A stretch of DNA of 64,000 nt. It comes from Rhodopirellula sp. P2 (GTDB taxonomy: Bacteria; Planctomycetota; Planctomycetia; Pirellulales; Pirellulaceae). The position numbers were made by a program, and so were the translations under genes. The notes under the pieces are model-generated. The model saw only the letters and a program-made list of their open reading frames with translations. It did not search any database and was not told the origin of the DNA. Position 1 is the stretch's first letter. Every line of letters begins with the position of its first letter. The stretch lies in contig NZ_CP118225.1 of NCBI RefSeq assembly GCF_028768465.1, positions 310,001 to 374,000 on the forward strand, in the 5' to 3' direction. Below are positions 26,500 to 35,285 of this stretch, in pieces.

Positions 26500-27723
26500 A
26501 TGAACGGTGATCTGGGTCAAGCAGCACGTTTCAAGGACGCTTACGTGGTGCTGAAAAGCATGGCACCTCGCGTGGGTGATCCCTTTTCGGTGCCGGCAAC
26601 AATCTCGGAAGCCTCGTTGGAAGATCGAATCTCGATCGACACGGACGAGATGACGATGCCAGAAGTGGTCCAACGAAGTCAGGAGCGAAACGTGCAAGCG
26701 ATCGCTCCCGTGATGCCGATGCGGTTGATTGAACCAGTGGCATCGGTCGCCGTGAATGGACTCGATCCCCAAACATCCGCCTCGTCCGGCGGTGCGACCT
26801 GGGGCATCGAAGCCGTGCGGGCAACGTCCAGCGCCTTCACTGGTGAAGGAATCACCGTCGCGGTATTGGACACTGGCATCGATGCCGGGCACCCGGCATT
26901 CGCCGCCACGTCCATCACTCAACGTGACTTCACCGGAGAGGGCGACGGCGACAATCACGGTCACGGAACTCACTGCGCGGGAACCGTCTGTGGCAATCTT
27001 GTCAGCACACGCATTGGCGTTGCCCCGGGCGTCAGTCGGCTATTGGTTGGCAAAGTGCTTGGGCAAACCGGCGGAGCCACCAACTGGATCGTCAATGGCA
27101 TCCTGTGGGCAATGGAAGAGGGTGCCAATGTGATCTCCATGTCGCTTGGCACGGACTTCCAACGATATCGTGAGAACCTTGTCGCTCGCGGGATCCCAAC
27201 CTTGGCAGCGACCAGCATTGCCTTGCAGGGATACCGAGCGAATGTTCGGTTGTACGATAGCCTCGCCAACACGATCCGTGCTCAGCAATCCTTCCGTCCC
27301 TCTGGATGCATCGTTGTGGCGGCGTCCGGGAATGAAAGCGCTCGCGACGGAAATCCCGCCTACGAGATCGCAGCCGCACCGCCATCCAACGCGGATGGCT
27401 TCCTTTCCGTGGCCGCCATTGGGCGCAATTCCAATCACTCAGGATTTGAAATCGCCAGCTTTTCCAACACGGGAGCCAATGTCGCGGCTCCTGGCGTGGA
27501 CGTCGTTTCGGCTTGGCCTGGCGGTGGACTTCGGTCGCTCAATGGAACCAGCATGGCGACGCCGCATGTCGCTGGTGTGGCGGCGTTGTGGGCTCAAAAA
27601 GCTCTTCAACAAACCGGTCGCATCCATGCTGGAGATCTGATGGGAAAACTAGTCGGCAACGCCTCGATTCCCACTGGACTGACAGCCGCCGACGTTGGGA
27701 CTGGATTGGTTGTCGCCCCCTGA
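26500..27723 (+). CDS. Subtilisin-like serine protease (S8) without signal peptide
   Basis: 407 residues from ATG 26500. The catalytic triad is clear: Asp124 in AVLDTGID, His155 in DNHGHGTHCAG and Ser351 in LNGTSMATPHVAG; the oxyanion Asn278 lies in VVAASGNES. Residues 1-105 are an N-terminal region that could be a short inhibitory or targeting segment. There is no signal peptide or transmembrane helix, which is unusual for subtilases, so it probably acts in the cytoplasm or leaves by a non-Sec route. It is the first gene of a compact operon; the next gene encodes another protease 33 bases downstream. Substrate unknown. Confidence 0.93.
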   Translation: MNGDLGQAARFKDAYVVLKSMAPRVGDPFSVPATISEASLEDRISIDTDEMTMPEVVQRSQERNVQAIAPVMPMRLIEPVASVAVNGLDPQTSASSGGATWGIEAVRATSSAFTGEGITVAVLDTGIDAGHPAFAATSITQRDFTGEGDGDNHGHGTHCAGTVCGNLVSTRIGVAPGVSRLLVGKVLGQTGGATNWIVNGILWAMEEGANVISMSLGTDFQRYRENLVARGIPTLAATSIALQGYRANVRLYDSLANTIRAQQSFRPSGCIVVAASGNESARDGNPAYEIAAAPPSNADGFLSVAAIGRNSNHSGFEIASFSNTGANVAAPGVDVVSAWPGGGLRSLNGTSMATPHVAGVAALWAQKALQQTGRIHAGDLMGKLVGNASIPTGLTAADVGTGLVVAP

Positions 27724-27756
27724 ACTCTCCCTTGATCTGCACGAGGGCTTCACGCC

Positions 27757-29955
27757 ATGCCTCGCAATGAAATCACACTGGATGACACCGACTATGTGCT
27801 CGATGCGCGCCCCGATCGCATTGACCACCGAGACCGGCCGTATCAGCCACCGCTGATTTCGCTGCCCAATCGTTGGCCAACCGAGCGTGACATTGCCCTG
27901 GCACTGCCCTACTTCTCCGCCTTGGTCGACGACCAGGGAACCGAGGGTGCCTGCACCGGATTTGGGCTCGCCGCTGTCATCAACTTTGTCATCTGGCGAG
28001 ACACTGTGTTGCGACTGCCACGCAGCGATCGCGGTCTGTTGGCAATCGACCTGGATCAGGCCATCTCGCCAGCGGTCAGCCCTTACCAGCTCTACCACCT
28101 GGCACGCACCTACGATGAGTGGGAGGGCGAAGACTATGAAGGCAGCAGTTGCCGGGGCGCGGTCAAGGGCTACCACAAACATGGTGCGTGCTTGAAATCG
28201 TTGTGGCCTGAGAAGAAGCCACCCACGGGAGAGGCGAGGAGCCTCTGGCAAGCCGACGCGGCTTCGCGCCCGCTGGGAGCTTACTACCGCATCGACCGTC
28301 TCTCGATCAATGATTTGCAAGCTGCGATCTACGAAGTCGGTGCGGTCTACGCTTCGGCAAAAGTGCACGGGGGATGGAAGCTGTCCAATTCGCCAGACAA
28401 ATTGCCGGTCATCCGTCGAGCCCCAACGGCCCCTCACATCGGCGCTCATTCCTTCGCGATCATCGGCTACGAGTCGCGCGGGTTCATCGTCCAAAATTCC
28501 TGGGGCGGAGACTGGGGGTACTACGGCTTCGCGATCTTGCCCTACGACGACTGGGCGCACTCAGCGCTCGATGCTTGGGTCGCAGTCATGGGCGCGCCGA
28601 CTTCCGTGGCGGCAGACCATATCGACGATGAAACCACCAACACCGGCCTCATGCAAGCGATGACGCTGCATAGTTATCGCAAGGATTCGTTGTCGCTCGC
28701 CACCACTCGAAACCCTGGTTGGTTCTGGGGGCGAAGTGATTCCGGCGAACGCACCGTCTCACCACTCAGCCGGGAAGAAGCCTACGGTCTCACCGTTGTC
28801 CTTGAGAACGATGGTCGCCCACTGCGAAGACGGGTGGGTTTTGAATCGGTCGGAGAAGCCCTCGAGGAAATCGTCCACCAACTGCCCAAGCGTTGGTTTC
28901 AAAACTTCGGTGAAGAATTTGGGGACACGCTCAAGCTGATGGTCTTCTTTCATGGCGGCCTGAACAGCGAAACCGATTCTCTGCGGCGGATCGAGAAGAT
29001 GGCACCTTACTTCCTTGCCAATGGAATTTACCCCCTGTTCATCACCTGGCGGACCAGCTTTCGGGATTCCATCACCGGCATCTTGGAAGACAGCCTGCAA
29101 CGATTTTTTCGTCCGCCCACCCGCGCGGATTCGTTGGGCTGGCGAGAGGCAATTCGCGAACAGGTCAGTGAAGCCACGGACCGCGCGATCGAAGTCGCGT
29201 GCCAACAGTTGCTCGTCAAGCCGATCTGGACGCAGATGAAGCAGAATGCCCAAGCGGCGATCGCACGTGATCGAGGAATGTACTTGGTTGCACAGTCCAT
29301 CGAGAAACTGTTCGGAGAACTGGGCGGCGGAGAACTGCATTTGATCGGGCATTCTGCCGGATCGCTTCCCATTGGCCATTTGTTGCGGCGATTGCAAACG
29401 CGATCCATGTCGGTTCAATCCTGCCGACTGTTCGCCCCCGCCTGCACAACCGATTTCGCAAACGACCATTTCGGTCGCGCCTTTGAACGAGAGGTGCTGT
29501 CACCGGATGACTTCTACTTGCACGTGTTGTCGGACAAGCTCGAACGGGACGACAACATCTCTCGCTATGGAAAATCCCTGCTCTATCTCGTCTCTCGTGC
29601 GCTCGAGATCAACCACAAGGAACCGTTGTTGGGACTGGAGTATGTCCACCAAACGGATCCCGCCCAGGTGCCAAACGACTTTTGGCACATTCCGACGTCG
29701 CGCCGAGATGGCGATCGAGTCAACCCAGATGTCCAGCGTTGGCAAGAAAACTTCCTGCCATTGATTCCGACCAAGAACATCACCGTGCACACCGAAACCG
29801 ATGTGGTGACTCGCGTGGGTTCACACGGGACGTCGGACACCATCCGACAGACCCACGGTTCCTTCGACAACAACATCGGTCTGCTGACCAAATCCATTTC
29901 TCAGATCAAGGGCAAGGAAGCCAATCCGAAGGTGACTGACTTACACGATCAATAA
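27757..29955 (+). CDS. Papain-like cysteine protease fused to alpha/beta hydrolase
   Basis: 732 residues. Part 1 (1-280) is a C1-type protease: Gln60 and Cys66 in DDQGTEGACTGFG, His231 in HIGAHSFAIIGYE and Asn247 in VQNSWGGDWGYYGF. Part 2 (about 340-680) begins with a linker and then an alpha/beta hydrolase: KLMVFFHGGLNSE (oxyanion region) and the nucleophile elbow LIGHSAG with Ser533. A His candidate for its triad is in the QTHGSFDNNI segment near the end. There is no signal peptide. The combination of a papain fold and a lipase-like fold in one chain is uncommon. It sits between a subtilase and a cytochrome gene with gaps of 33 and 27 bases. Confidence 0.85.
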   Translation: MPRNEITLDDTDYVLDARPDRIDHRDRPYQPPLISLPNRWPTERDIALALPYFSALVDDQGTEGACTGFGLAAVINFVIWRDTVLRLPRSDRGLLAIDLDQAISPAVSPYQLYHLARTYDEWEGEDYEGSSCRGAVKGYHKHGACLKSLWPEKKPPTGEARSLWQADAASRPLGAYYRIDRLSINDLQAAIYEVGAVYASAKVHGGWKLSNSPDKLPVIRRAPTAPHIGAHSFAIIGYESRGFIVQNSWGGDWGYYGFAILPYDDWAHSALDAWVAVMGAPTSVAADHIDDETTNTGLMQAMTLHSYRKDSLSLATTRNPGWFWGRSDSGERTVSPLSREEAYGLTVVLENDGRPLRRRVGFESVGEALEEIVHQLPKRWFQNFGEEFGDTLKLMVFFHGGLNSETDSLRRIEKMAPYFLANGIYPLFITWRTSFRDSITGILEDSLQRFFRPPTRADSLGWREAIREQVSEATDRAIEVACQQLLVKPIWTQMKQNAQAAIARDRGMYLVAQSIEKLFGELGGGELHLIGHSAGSLPIGHLLRRLQTRSMSVQSCRLFAPACTTDFANDHFGRAFEREVLSPDDFYLHVLSDKLERDDNISRYGKSLLYLVSRALEINHKEPLLGLEYVHQTDPAQVPNDFWHIPTSRRDGDRVNPDVQRWQENFLPLIPTKNITVHTETDVVTRVGSHGTSDTIRQTHGSFDNNIGLLTKSISQIKGKEANPKVTDLHDQ

Positions 29956-29982
29956 CCAAAGATCCCCTGGAAGGTGACGCAC

Positions 29983-32900
29983 ATGACACCAATTGCATGC
30001 AAGGGTCAACGTGATCGAATGATCGCGACGACTTGGGTTCTGGTCGCCTTGGCAAGCCTCACGTTCTCCACCGGATGCTCTCGCGAGGCTCCTCCCGACG
30101 AACCAAAACTCGAAGGGTATCCCGCTAACCGACAAGGCGCACTGGACCGTTTCCCGCTCGCCGAACGCGACCACTTCCACGGCATGGACAAGCAGGAAGA
30201 TGCGGAGGGAAATGTCGTCGACCTCGATCTGTCACCAGAGGAGATCAAAGGACGCAACGCCTGGTTGTTGTGGACCGGGGGCAACGAAGCCTTCTGGGAC
30301 TGGTTGGCTCGAAATGGCTATGCCACGATTGATTTCCTCAAGGTCATCGACAGCCGTCATCGAAGCGATCGCTTCGCTCGCGCCGGCATGGTCAATGAAC
30401 CTGGGATGCGTTCCTCCACCGACCGCGAAGCCAAACTTGCTCACGGAATCTATTACGACCGGCATCTTGATCAGGCCATTGGTGACGCTGTCCCGTCCAA
30501 GCAGGAAGCCGCCTCTGCAGGAACCTCCGCCTCCCCTGCCTCAACCGACGATCCGAAGCACGGGACCAAGTCGGGCTATGACCCTGCCGATGGACCGGAC
30601 CCACGAGTCTATGGCTACTCCAGTGGCGTCGTTGGCCTCAGGCTCTTTCCGAACCCCGAGTTCGACGGTGCGGCTCGGCGTCGGTGGGATCCGGAACGCT
30701 ACTACACCGACCTGGAATACGCCGCTCACCCCCAGACGATCCGGCCATTTCGAGTGGGCATGTCCTGCGCGTTTTGTCACGTCGCGCCGCACCCCTTGAA
30801 CCCACCCAGCAATCCAGAGTCTCCAAGCTGGGAAAACCTCTCCAGCACGATTGGAAACCAGTTTTTGCGGGTGCGTGAGACGTTCGGCAACACACTCGAA
30901 CCCGACAACTACTTTTATCATGTCTTGGATTCGCAGCTGCCCGGAACGATCGACACCTCTCTGATCGCGGCGGACAACATCAACAACGCCAACACGATGA
31001 ATGCCATTTATGGGCTGTCATGGCGTGTCCGGCGAGCACTTCACAATCCGGCCGAAACCATCGGCCCTGAGTCGGAACACTACGCCGGGGTTTGGGGAGA
31101 ACCGGAGTACCCGCCGTCCATCTTTTCAAAGGAGTTTCGCGACGCCAGCCCCCAATTCGAAGGCAATCCAAGATCGGTTCCAAGGGTCTTGGTGGACGGA
31201 AGTGACAGCGTCGGTTCGTGGGTTGCATTGGCTCGGGTTTATTTCAACATCGGTTCCTACCATCAAAACTGGATTCGGCGCCACAACACGATCCTTGGTT
31301 TTCGCAAACAAGAACCGTTCAAGCTGGCCGACGCGGAAGCCAACTCCGTGAACTGGCATGGCACGTTGCTGCGTGTCGACCCGATGACCGCCTTCTTTCT
31401 CAAAAGCAGCGATCCCACCCGACTCCGAGCTGCCAAGGATGCCGAAACCGATGGGAAGGAATTGGTACTCGGCACAGGCGTCCCGAGTGACCCTGCGTTG
31501 GAATCCGGACGACAAGTCTTCGCACGAACTTGCATTGCGTGCCACTCCAGCATTCAACCGGGGAATGACCCGAGCCTGGAAGCATTGATCGACCAAGCGA
31601 TCGCGGAGGCCGGGAACGCGCCACTCGTCAGCGAAAGAGAGGTTCTCTCGCTGACCATGAACGATCGCGGGGAATTGACTCGGGGCCAGGGAAAGCTCCC
31701 GGTCCAGTATCAACGCTGGGCAGAACAAGCGGTCGAACAACCTGAGTTCTGGAAGGAAAACTATCTCTCCGCTGACATCCGCCTTCCCGTCACGATGCTT
31801 CGCACCAACTCGGCTCGTGCGGTGGCCACCAACGCGATCCACGGCAACATCTGGGAGGACTTTGCATCCGAGACTTACAAAGGTCTCGAAACCGTCGGCT
31901 TGGTCGACTACCGCGATCCGTTTGCGCAAGTCGACAAGTCTTACCTTGCGCCGTCCGGTGGCCCCGGGTACTACCGAGTCCCCACGCTGATCGGGGCATG
32001 GGCCACAGCTCCCTTCTTTCACAACAATGGACTGGGCGATTTCAACAACGACCCCTCGGTCGCCGGGAGGGTCGCCGCCTTTGACGATGCGATCGAAAAG
32101 TTGCTTTGGCCACACCGCAGAGCAGACCACGACCGCAATGCCCTGCGTTCCGATCAGTCGGTTGCCGCCGCTGACTATGCCCATGACCAAGGTTTGATTT
32201 GGCGGACGTCAGCGGATTCCTATCTGCACATCCGAAACTTTCAGATTCCAACGACACTGGCGGGATTCACCGGTTGGCCCCCGACTGTGCTCGCATGGAT
32301 CCCTTGGGTGCCGGCGCTCTTTGCAATCGCCATCGGCGTGCTGCTGATTCTGAATGATTCCATTCGCGCCATCTTGCATCGTCTCAAACGAAAACATCAG
32401 TGGCTACAACCGGCAATCTCCGCGGTGCAATGGATCACCGCTGCAGCGTTGGCGATCGCCTCCATCAGCGTCCTTGTCGGACTGGTCAAATCCTTTTGGA
32501 CAATCCGTCGGTGGGAACAAATCCTTGAGTGGCGTTGGTACTGGATCGAATCCCAAGTGGTTTTGTTCGCAATGCTCTTGGCTTTCGCGTCTTACTGGGT
32601 GATTCACAGCAAGCTCCCACTTCGAAATCTACAACGTCGCCAAGCGAATTACGCAGGTGTCGCCAGTCTTTTGATCGGCGTGGTGTTCATCTTCGGCGTT
32701 GGAACGTTTCTCTCCGGACGCGGCGGAGAAATTCGCGTGGGCCCCTTCCCGGCGGGAATGCCAGTCAACTTGATCGCAAACACGGATCCGGACGCTCCCC
32801 TGAAGAAAAAGCTTGCCGCAGGCAAGAAGCTCCAAAGCTATTTGCGGGAAGCTCGACGACGTCGTGACACCTCAGCAGGGCAGTACGACAAGGATCTCTT

Positions 32901-33051
32901 GACGCTCTTTGAACAAGAGGTCGCCCCTGAACTGATGGCAATCAGCAAGTGCCCCGACTACGTGATGGATCGTGGACATGACTTTGTCTTTCTTCGAGAC
33001 CTGACGGACCAGGACAAAAACGACCTGATTGAACTCATCAAAACCTTTTAG
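29983..33051 (+). CDS. RoxA-like di-haem cytochrome c lipoprotein with C-terminal membrane domain
   Basis: 1022 residues from ATG 29983, with GGAAGG 8-10 bases upstream; a GTG at 29974 is also in frame. A hydrophobic N-terminus ends in LTFSTGC, a probable lipoprotein site. Two CxxCH haem sites are present: CAFCH (about 262) and CIACH (517). The region TLIGAWATAPFFHNNGLGDF matches the diagnostic segment of RoxA/di-haem peroxidase-related proteins. Unlike RoxA (about 680 residues), it has roughly 280 more residues with four hydrophobic helices (TVLAWIPWVPALFAIAIGVL, then three more), then a soluble tail with a LTDQDKNDLIELIKTF helix. RoxA oxygenases cleave polyisoprene; the substrate here is unknown. 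GMC oxidoreductase gene follows by 14 bases. Confidence 0.82.
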   Translation: MTPIACKGQRDRMIATTWVLVALASLTFSTGCSREAPPDEPKLEGYPANRQGALDRFPLAERDHFHGMDKQEDAEGNVVDLDLSPEEIKGRNAWLLWTGGNEAFWDWLARNGYATIDFLKVIDSRHRSDRFARAGMVNEPGMRSSTDREAKLAHGIYYDRHLDQAIGDAVPSKQEAASAGTSASPASTDDPKHGTKSGYDPADGPDPRVYGYSSGVVGLRLFPNPEFDGAARRRWDPERYYTDLEYAAHPQTIRPFRVGMSCAFCHVAPHPLNPPSNPESPSWENLSSTIGNQFLRVRETFGNTLEPDNYFYHVLDSQLPGTIDTSLIAADNINNANTMNAIYGLSWRVRRALHNPAETIGPESEHYAGVWGEPEYPPSIFSKEFRDASPQFEGNPRSVPRVLVDGSDSVGSWVALARVYFNIGSYHQNWIRRHNTILGFRKQEPFKLADAEANSVNWHGTLLRVDPMTAFFLKSSDPTRLRAAKDAETDGKELVLGTGVPSDPALESGRQVFARTCIACHSSIQPGNDPSLEALIDQAIAEAGNAPLVSEREVLSLTMNDRGELTRGQGKLPVQYQRWAEQAVEQPEFWKENYLSADIRLPVTMLRTNSARAVATNAIHGNIWEDFASETYKGLETVGLVDYRDPFAQVDKSYLAPSGGPGYYRVPTLIGAWATAPFFHNNGLGDFNNDPSVAGRVAAFDDAIEKLLWPHRRADHDRNALRSDQSVAAADYAHDQGLIWRTSADSYLHIRNFQIPTTLAGFTGWPPTVLAWIPWVPALFAIAIGVLLILNDSIRAILHRLKRKHQWLQPAISAVQWITAAALAIASISVLVGLVKSFWTIRRWEQILEWRWYWIESQVVLFAMLLAFASYWVIHSKLPLRNLQRRQANYAGVASLLIGVVFIFGVGTFLSGRGGEIRVGPFPAGMPVNLIANTDPDAPLKKKLAAGKKLQSYLREARRRRDTSAGQYDKDLLTLFEQEVAPELMAISKCPDYVMDRGHDFVFLRDLTDQDKNDLIELIKTF

Positions 33052-33065
33052 CGGAGCACCCCAGC

Positions 33066-35285
33066 ATGAGTTCGATCAACGATCTTTGGCGAGACCCCAA
33101 CGCGACTCCCTTGGACTTCATCGTCGTCGGAGGAGGCGCCGGCGGTGGTCCACTGGCAGCCAGATTGGCCGAGCGTGGATACCAGGTTCTGGTGTTGGAA
33201 ATGGGACCGGTCAAACCGCCAATGCCTCCCAATGCCACCGTGGAGAACACGGAGGTTCCGCTTCTGCATCCGGAAACAACCGAGGACCCGCGGCATTCGC
33301 TGCGGTACTTCGTCAAACACCATGACCATGATCCAGAGCACAGCCTCGACCCCAAGGTTCACCAGGGTGAACAGGAAGACGAACGTGGCATCTTTTATCC
33401 GCGGGCCCAGGGCATCGGTGGGTGCACGATCCACCACGCCATGATCACCATCTGTGGGCCACCGAAAGACTGGGACGAAATCGCAGAACTCACGGGGGCC
33501 CCATCGTGGCGAGGCGAATCCATGCGAGCCTACTTTGAACGCATTGAACACTGCCACTACGATCAACCAAGATCCTGGTGGGGAAAATTCAAGTCCGCAC
33601 TTGGATTTCACGGGGGCTGGCGAGACGGACGTCATGGCCACGCCGGTTGGTTGAACACAACCATGGCCAGCACGCGGTTTTTGAAACGAGAGAAACAGTT
33701 CTTTCGATCGGTGCTGTCCGCTGCCGCCCAAAGCGCAGACTCGAGCACCGATCAAATCGCGGAATGGATCCGACCTGTCCTCAAGGGGCGCGCGTTCCCC
33801 GGCCTCGACCCCAACCACTGGAAAACAATTCGTCACAGCCAGGAGGGTTTGACTCAGATCCCAACGGCGATCGGATTGAACGGTCGCCGCAGCGGCGTGC
33901 GAGAGCGTCTTCTGGATGCCGCCAAGGAACACCCCGATCGTCTCCATTTGGTTGGTGATGCGATGGTGTCCCGGTTGCTCTTCGATCGCACGGGGGAAAC
34001 CCCAAGAGCCATCGGCGTCGAAGTTGTTCTGAAAGCTCATGCCTATCAGGCGGATCCCAATCACTCCAACATTCCGACGGACTCATTCAGCCAACCCCAA
34101 GCCATCTACTGCAACCGGGAAGTGATTCTCTCCGGTGGGACGTTCAACTCGCCGCAACTCCTGATGCTTTCAGGGATCGGCCCCCGGGATCACCTTCAAA
34201 CGCATCAGATCGAAGTGACCCATGATTTGCCCGGCGTCGGCTGCCATCTTCAGGACCGCTATGAGGTCCCGGTCATTGCGACTCTGACCGATCGATTCCG
34301 AACCTTGGATGAACTCTCGCTGACCTCCTTGGGCGAAGCGGCCAAGAACGACTCGGTGCTTCAAGCCTGGAAACGTGGGGACCAACCGATCGAGGATAAT
34401 TTTTATGCGACCAACGGTGGCGTGATCGGATTGTTCAAACGGTCTCAGAAAGAAGATCACACCCCTGATCTGTTCATGTTTGCGATCGCTGGACGATTCC
34501 CCGGTTACCAGGTTGGTTGGTCAAAGCCCTCGGCGCTTGCACCGGCAATCGGATCGTCCAGTGTCGCAGAGAAGGCCCCCGCCGACGCCGCCTCCAAGCA
34601 CAAACGCTCGCTGACTTGGGTGGTGCTCAAAGCCAGAACGCGTCATCAGGATGGCTACGTCCGACTCCGCGATGCGAATCCCAGTCGACGCCCTGAGATC
34701 AATTTCCGCTCCTTCCCAGGCCTCCAGGACGATGCTCTGGATAACACCGACGCCGACCTCGAAGCGATCGTCGAGGGAGTGCAAACGATTCAGGAGATCT
34801 TGCTGCACGGGAAAAAGAACGGTGCCATCGAGTCCTTCGAACTTCCAGGTCTCAGCGGCTTTGATGGCGATGTGCGGCGGTGGATTCGCCACACGGCCTG
34901 GGGACACCACGCTGCTGGCACTTGCAAAATGGGCAGCCAGGATGAGACCGATGCGGTGGTCGACTCACGTTTGAAAGTCCGAGGGGTTGAAGGCTTGCGG
35001 ATCGTTGATGCCAGCGTGTTCCCCAAAATCCCAGGCTACTTCATCGTCACCAATATCTACATGCTCTCGGAAAAGGCAGCGGATATTTTGACCGAAGATC
35101 ACCCGCTGCCAGACAAACCCGCCACCGATCCAAACGCTCCGCTGCTGGAGTCGTCCACCGCCCATGCGACGCGCCGTGCCTACCCCATTGAATTCGAAAG
35201 GGAGGAGGCCGAGTTGATCCATCGCAGACGCCAAGTCGCTGGGCTGGATGCCTCCGTTCCTCCAAACGATGGAGCCCAATCATGA
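33066..35285 (+). CDS. GMC-family FAD oxidoreductase
   Basis: 739 residues. The FAD-binding Rossmann motif is DFIVVGGGAGGGPLAARLAE near the N-terminus, and the second GMC signature appears as REVILSGGTFNSPQLLMLSGIGP. The active-site region reads WGHHAAGTCKMG, followed by LRIVDASVFPKIPGYFIVTNIYMLSEKAADIL. The length exceeds a typical GMC enzyme (about 550), with insertions around 290-560. GMC enzymes oxidise alcohols, often sterols, choline or sugars, and some pass electrons to cytochromes. Its position next to a di-haem protein supports such electron transfer, but this is inference. No twin-arginine or Sec signal is visible. Its stop overlaps the next start by four bases. Confidence 0.92.
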   Translation: MSSINDLWRDPNATPLDFIVVGGGAGGGPLAARLAERGYQVLVLEMGPVKPPMPPNATVENTEVPLLHPETTEDPRHSLRYFVKHHDHDPEHSLDPKVHQGEQEDERGIFYPRAQGIGGCTIHHAMITICGPPKDWDEIAELTGAPSWRGESMRAYFERIEHCHYDQPRSWWGKFKSALGFHGGWRDGRHGHAGWLNTTMASTRFLKREKQFFRSVLSAAAQSADSSTDQIAEWIRPVLKGRAFPGLDPNHWKTIRHSQEGLTQIPTAIGLNGRRSGVRERLLDAAKEHPDRLHLVGDAMVSRLLFDRTGETPRAIGVEVVLKAHAYQADPNHSNIPTDSFSQPQAIYCNREVILSGGTFNSPQLLMLSGIGPRDHLQTHQIEVTHDLPGVGCHLQDRYEVPVIATLTDRFRTLDELSLTSLGEAAKNDSVLQAWKRGDQPIEDNFYATNGGVIGLFKRSQKEDHTPDLFMFAIAGRFPGYQVGWSKPSALAPAIGSSSVAEKAPADAASKHKRSLTWVVLKARTRHQDGYVRLRDANPSRRPEINFRSFPGLQDDALDNTDADLEAIVEGVQTIQEILLHGKKNGAIESFELPGLSGFDGDVRRWIRHTAWGHHAAGTCKMGSQDETDAVVDSRLKVRGVEGLRIVDASVFPKIPGYFIVTNIYMLSEKAADILTEDHPLPDKPATDPNAPLLESSTAHATRRAYPIEFEREEAELIHRRRQVAGLDASVPPNDGAQS

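Noticed and set aside
29974-29982. GTG as start of the RoxA-like protein
   Set aside because: ATG at 29983 has a good GGAAGG site at the right distance and the GTG overlaps that site.
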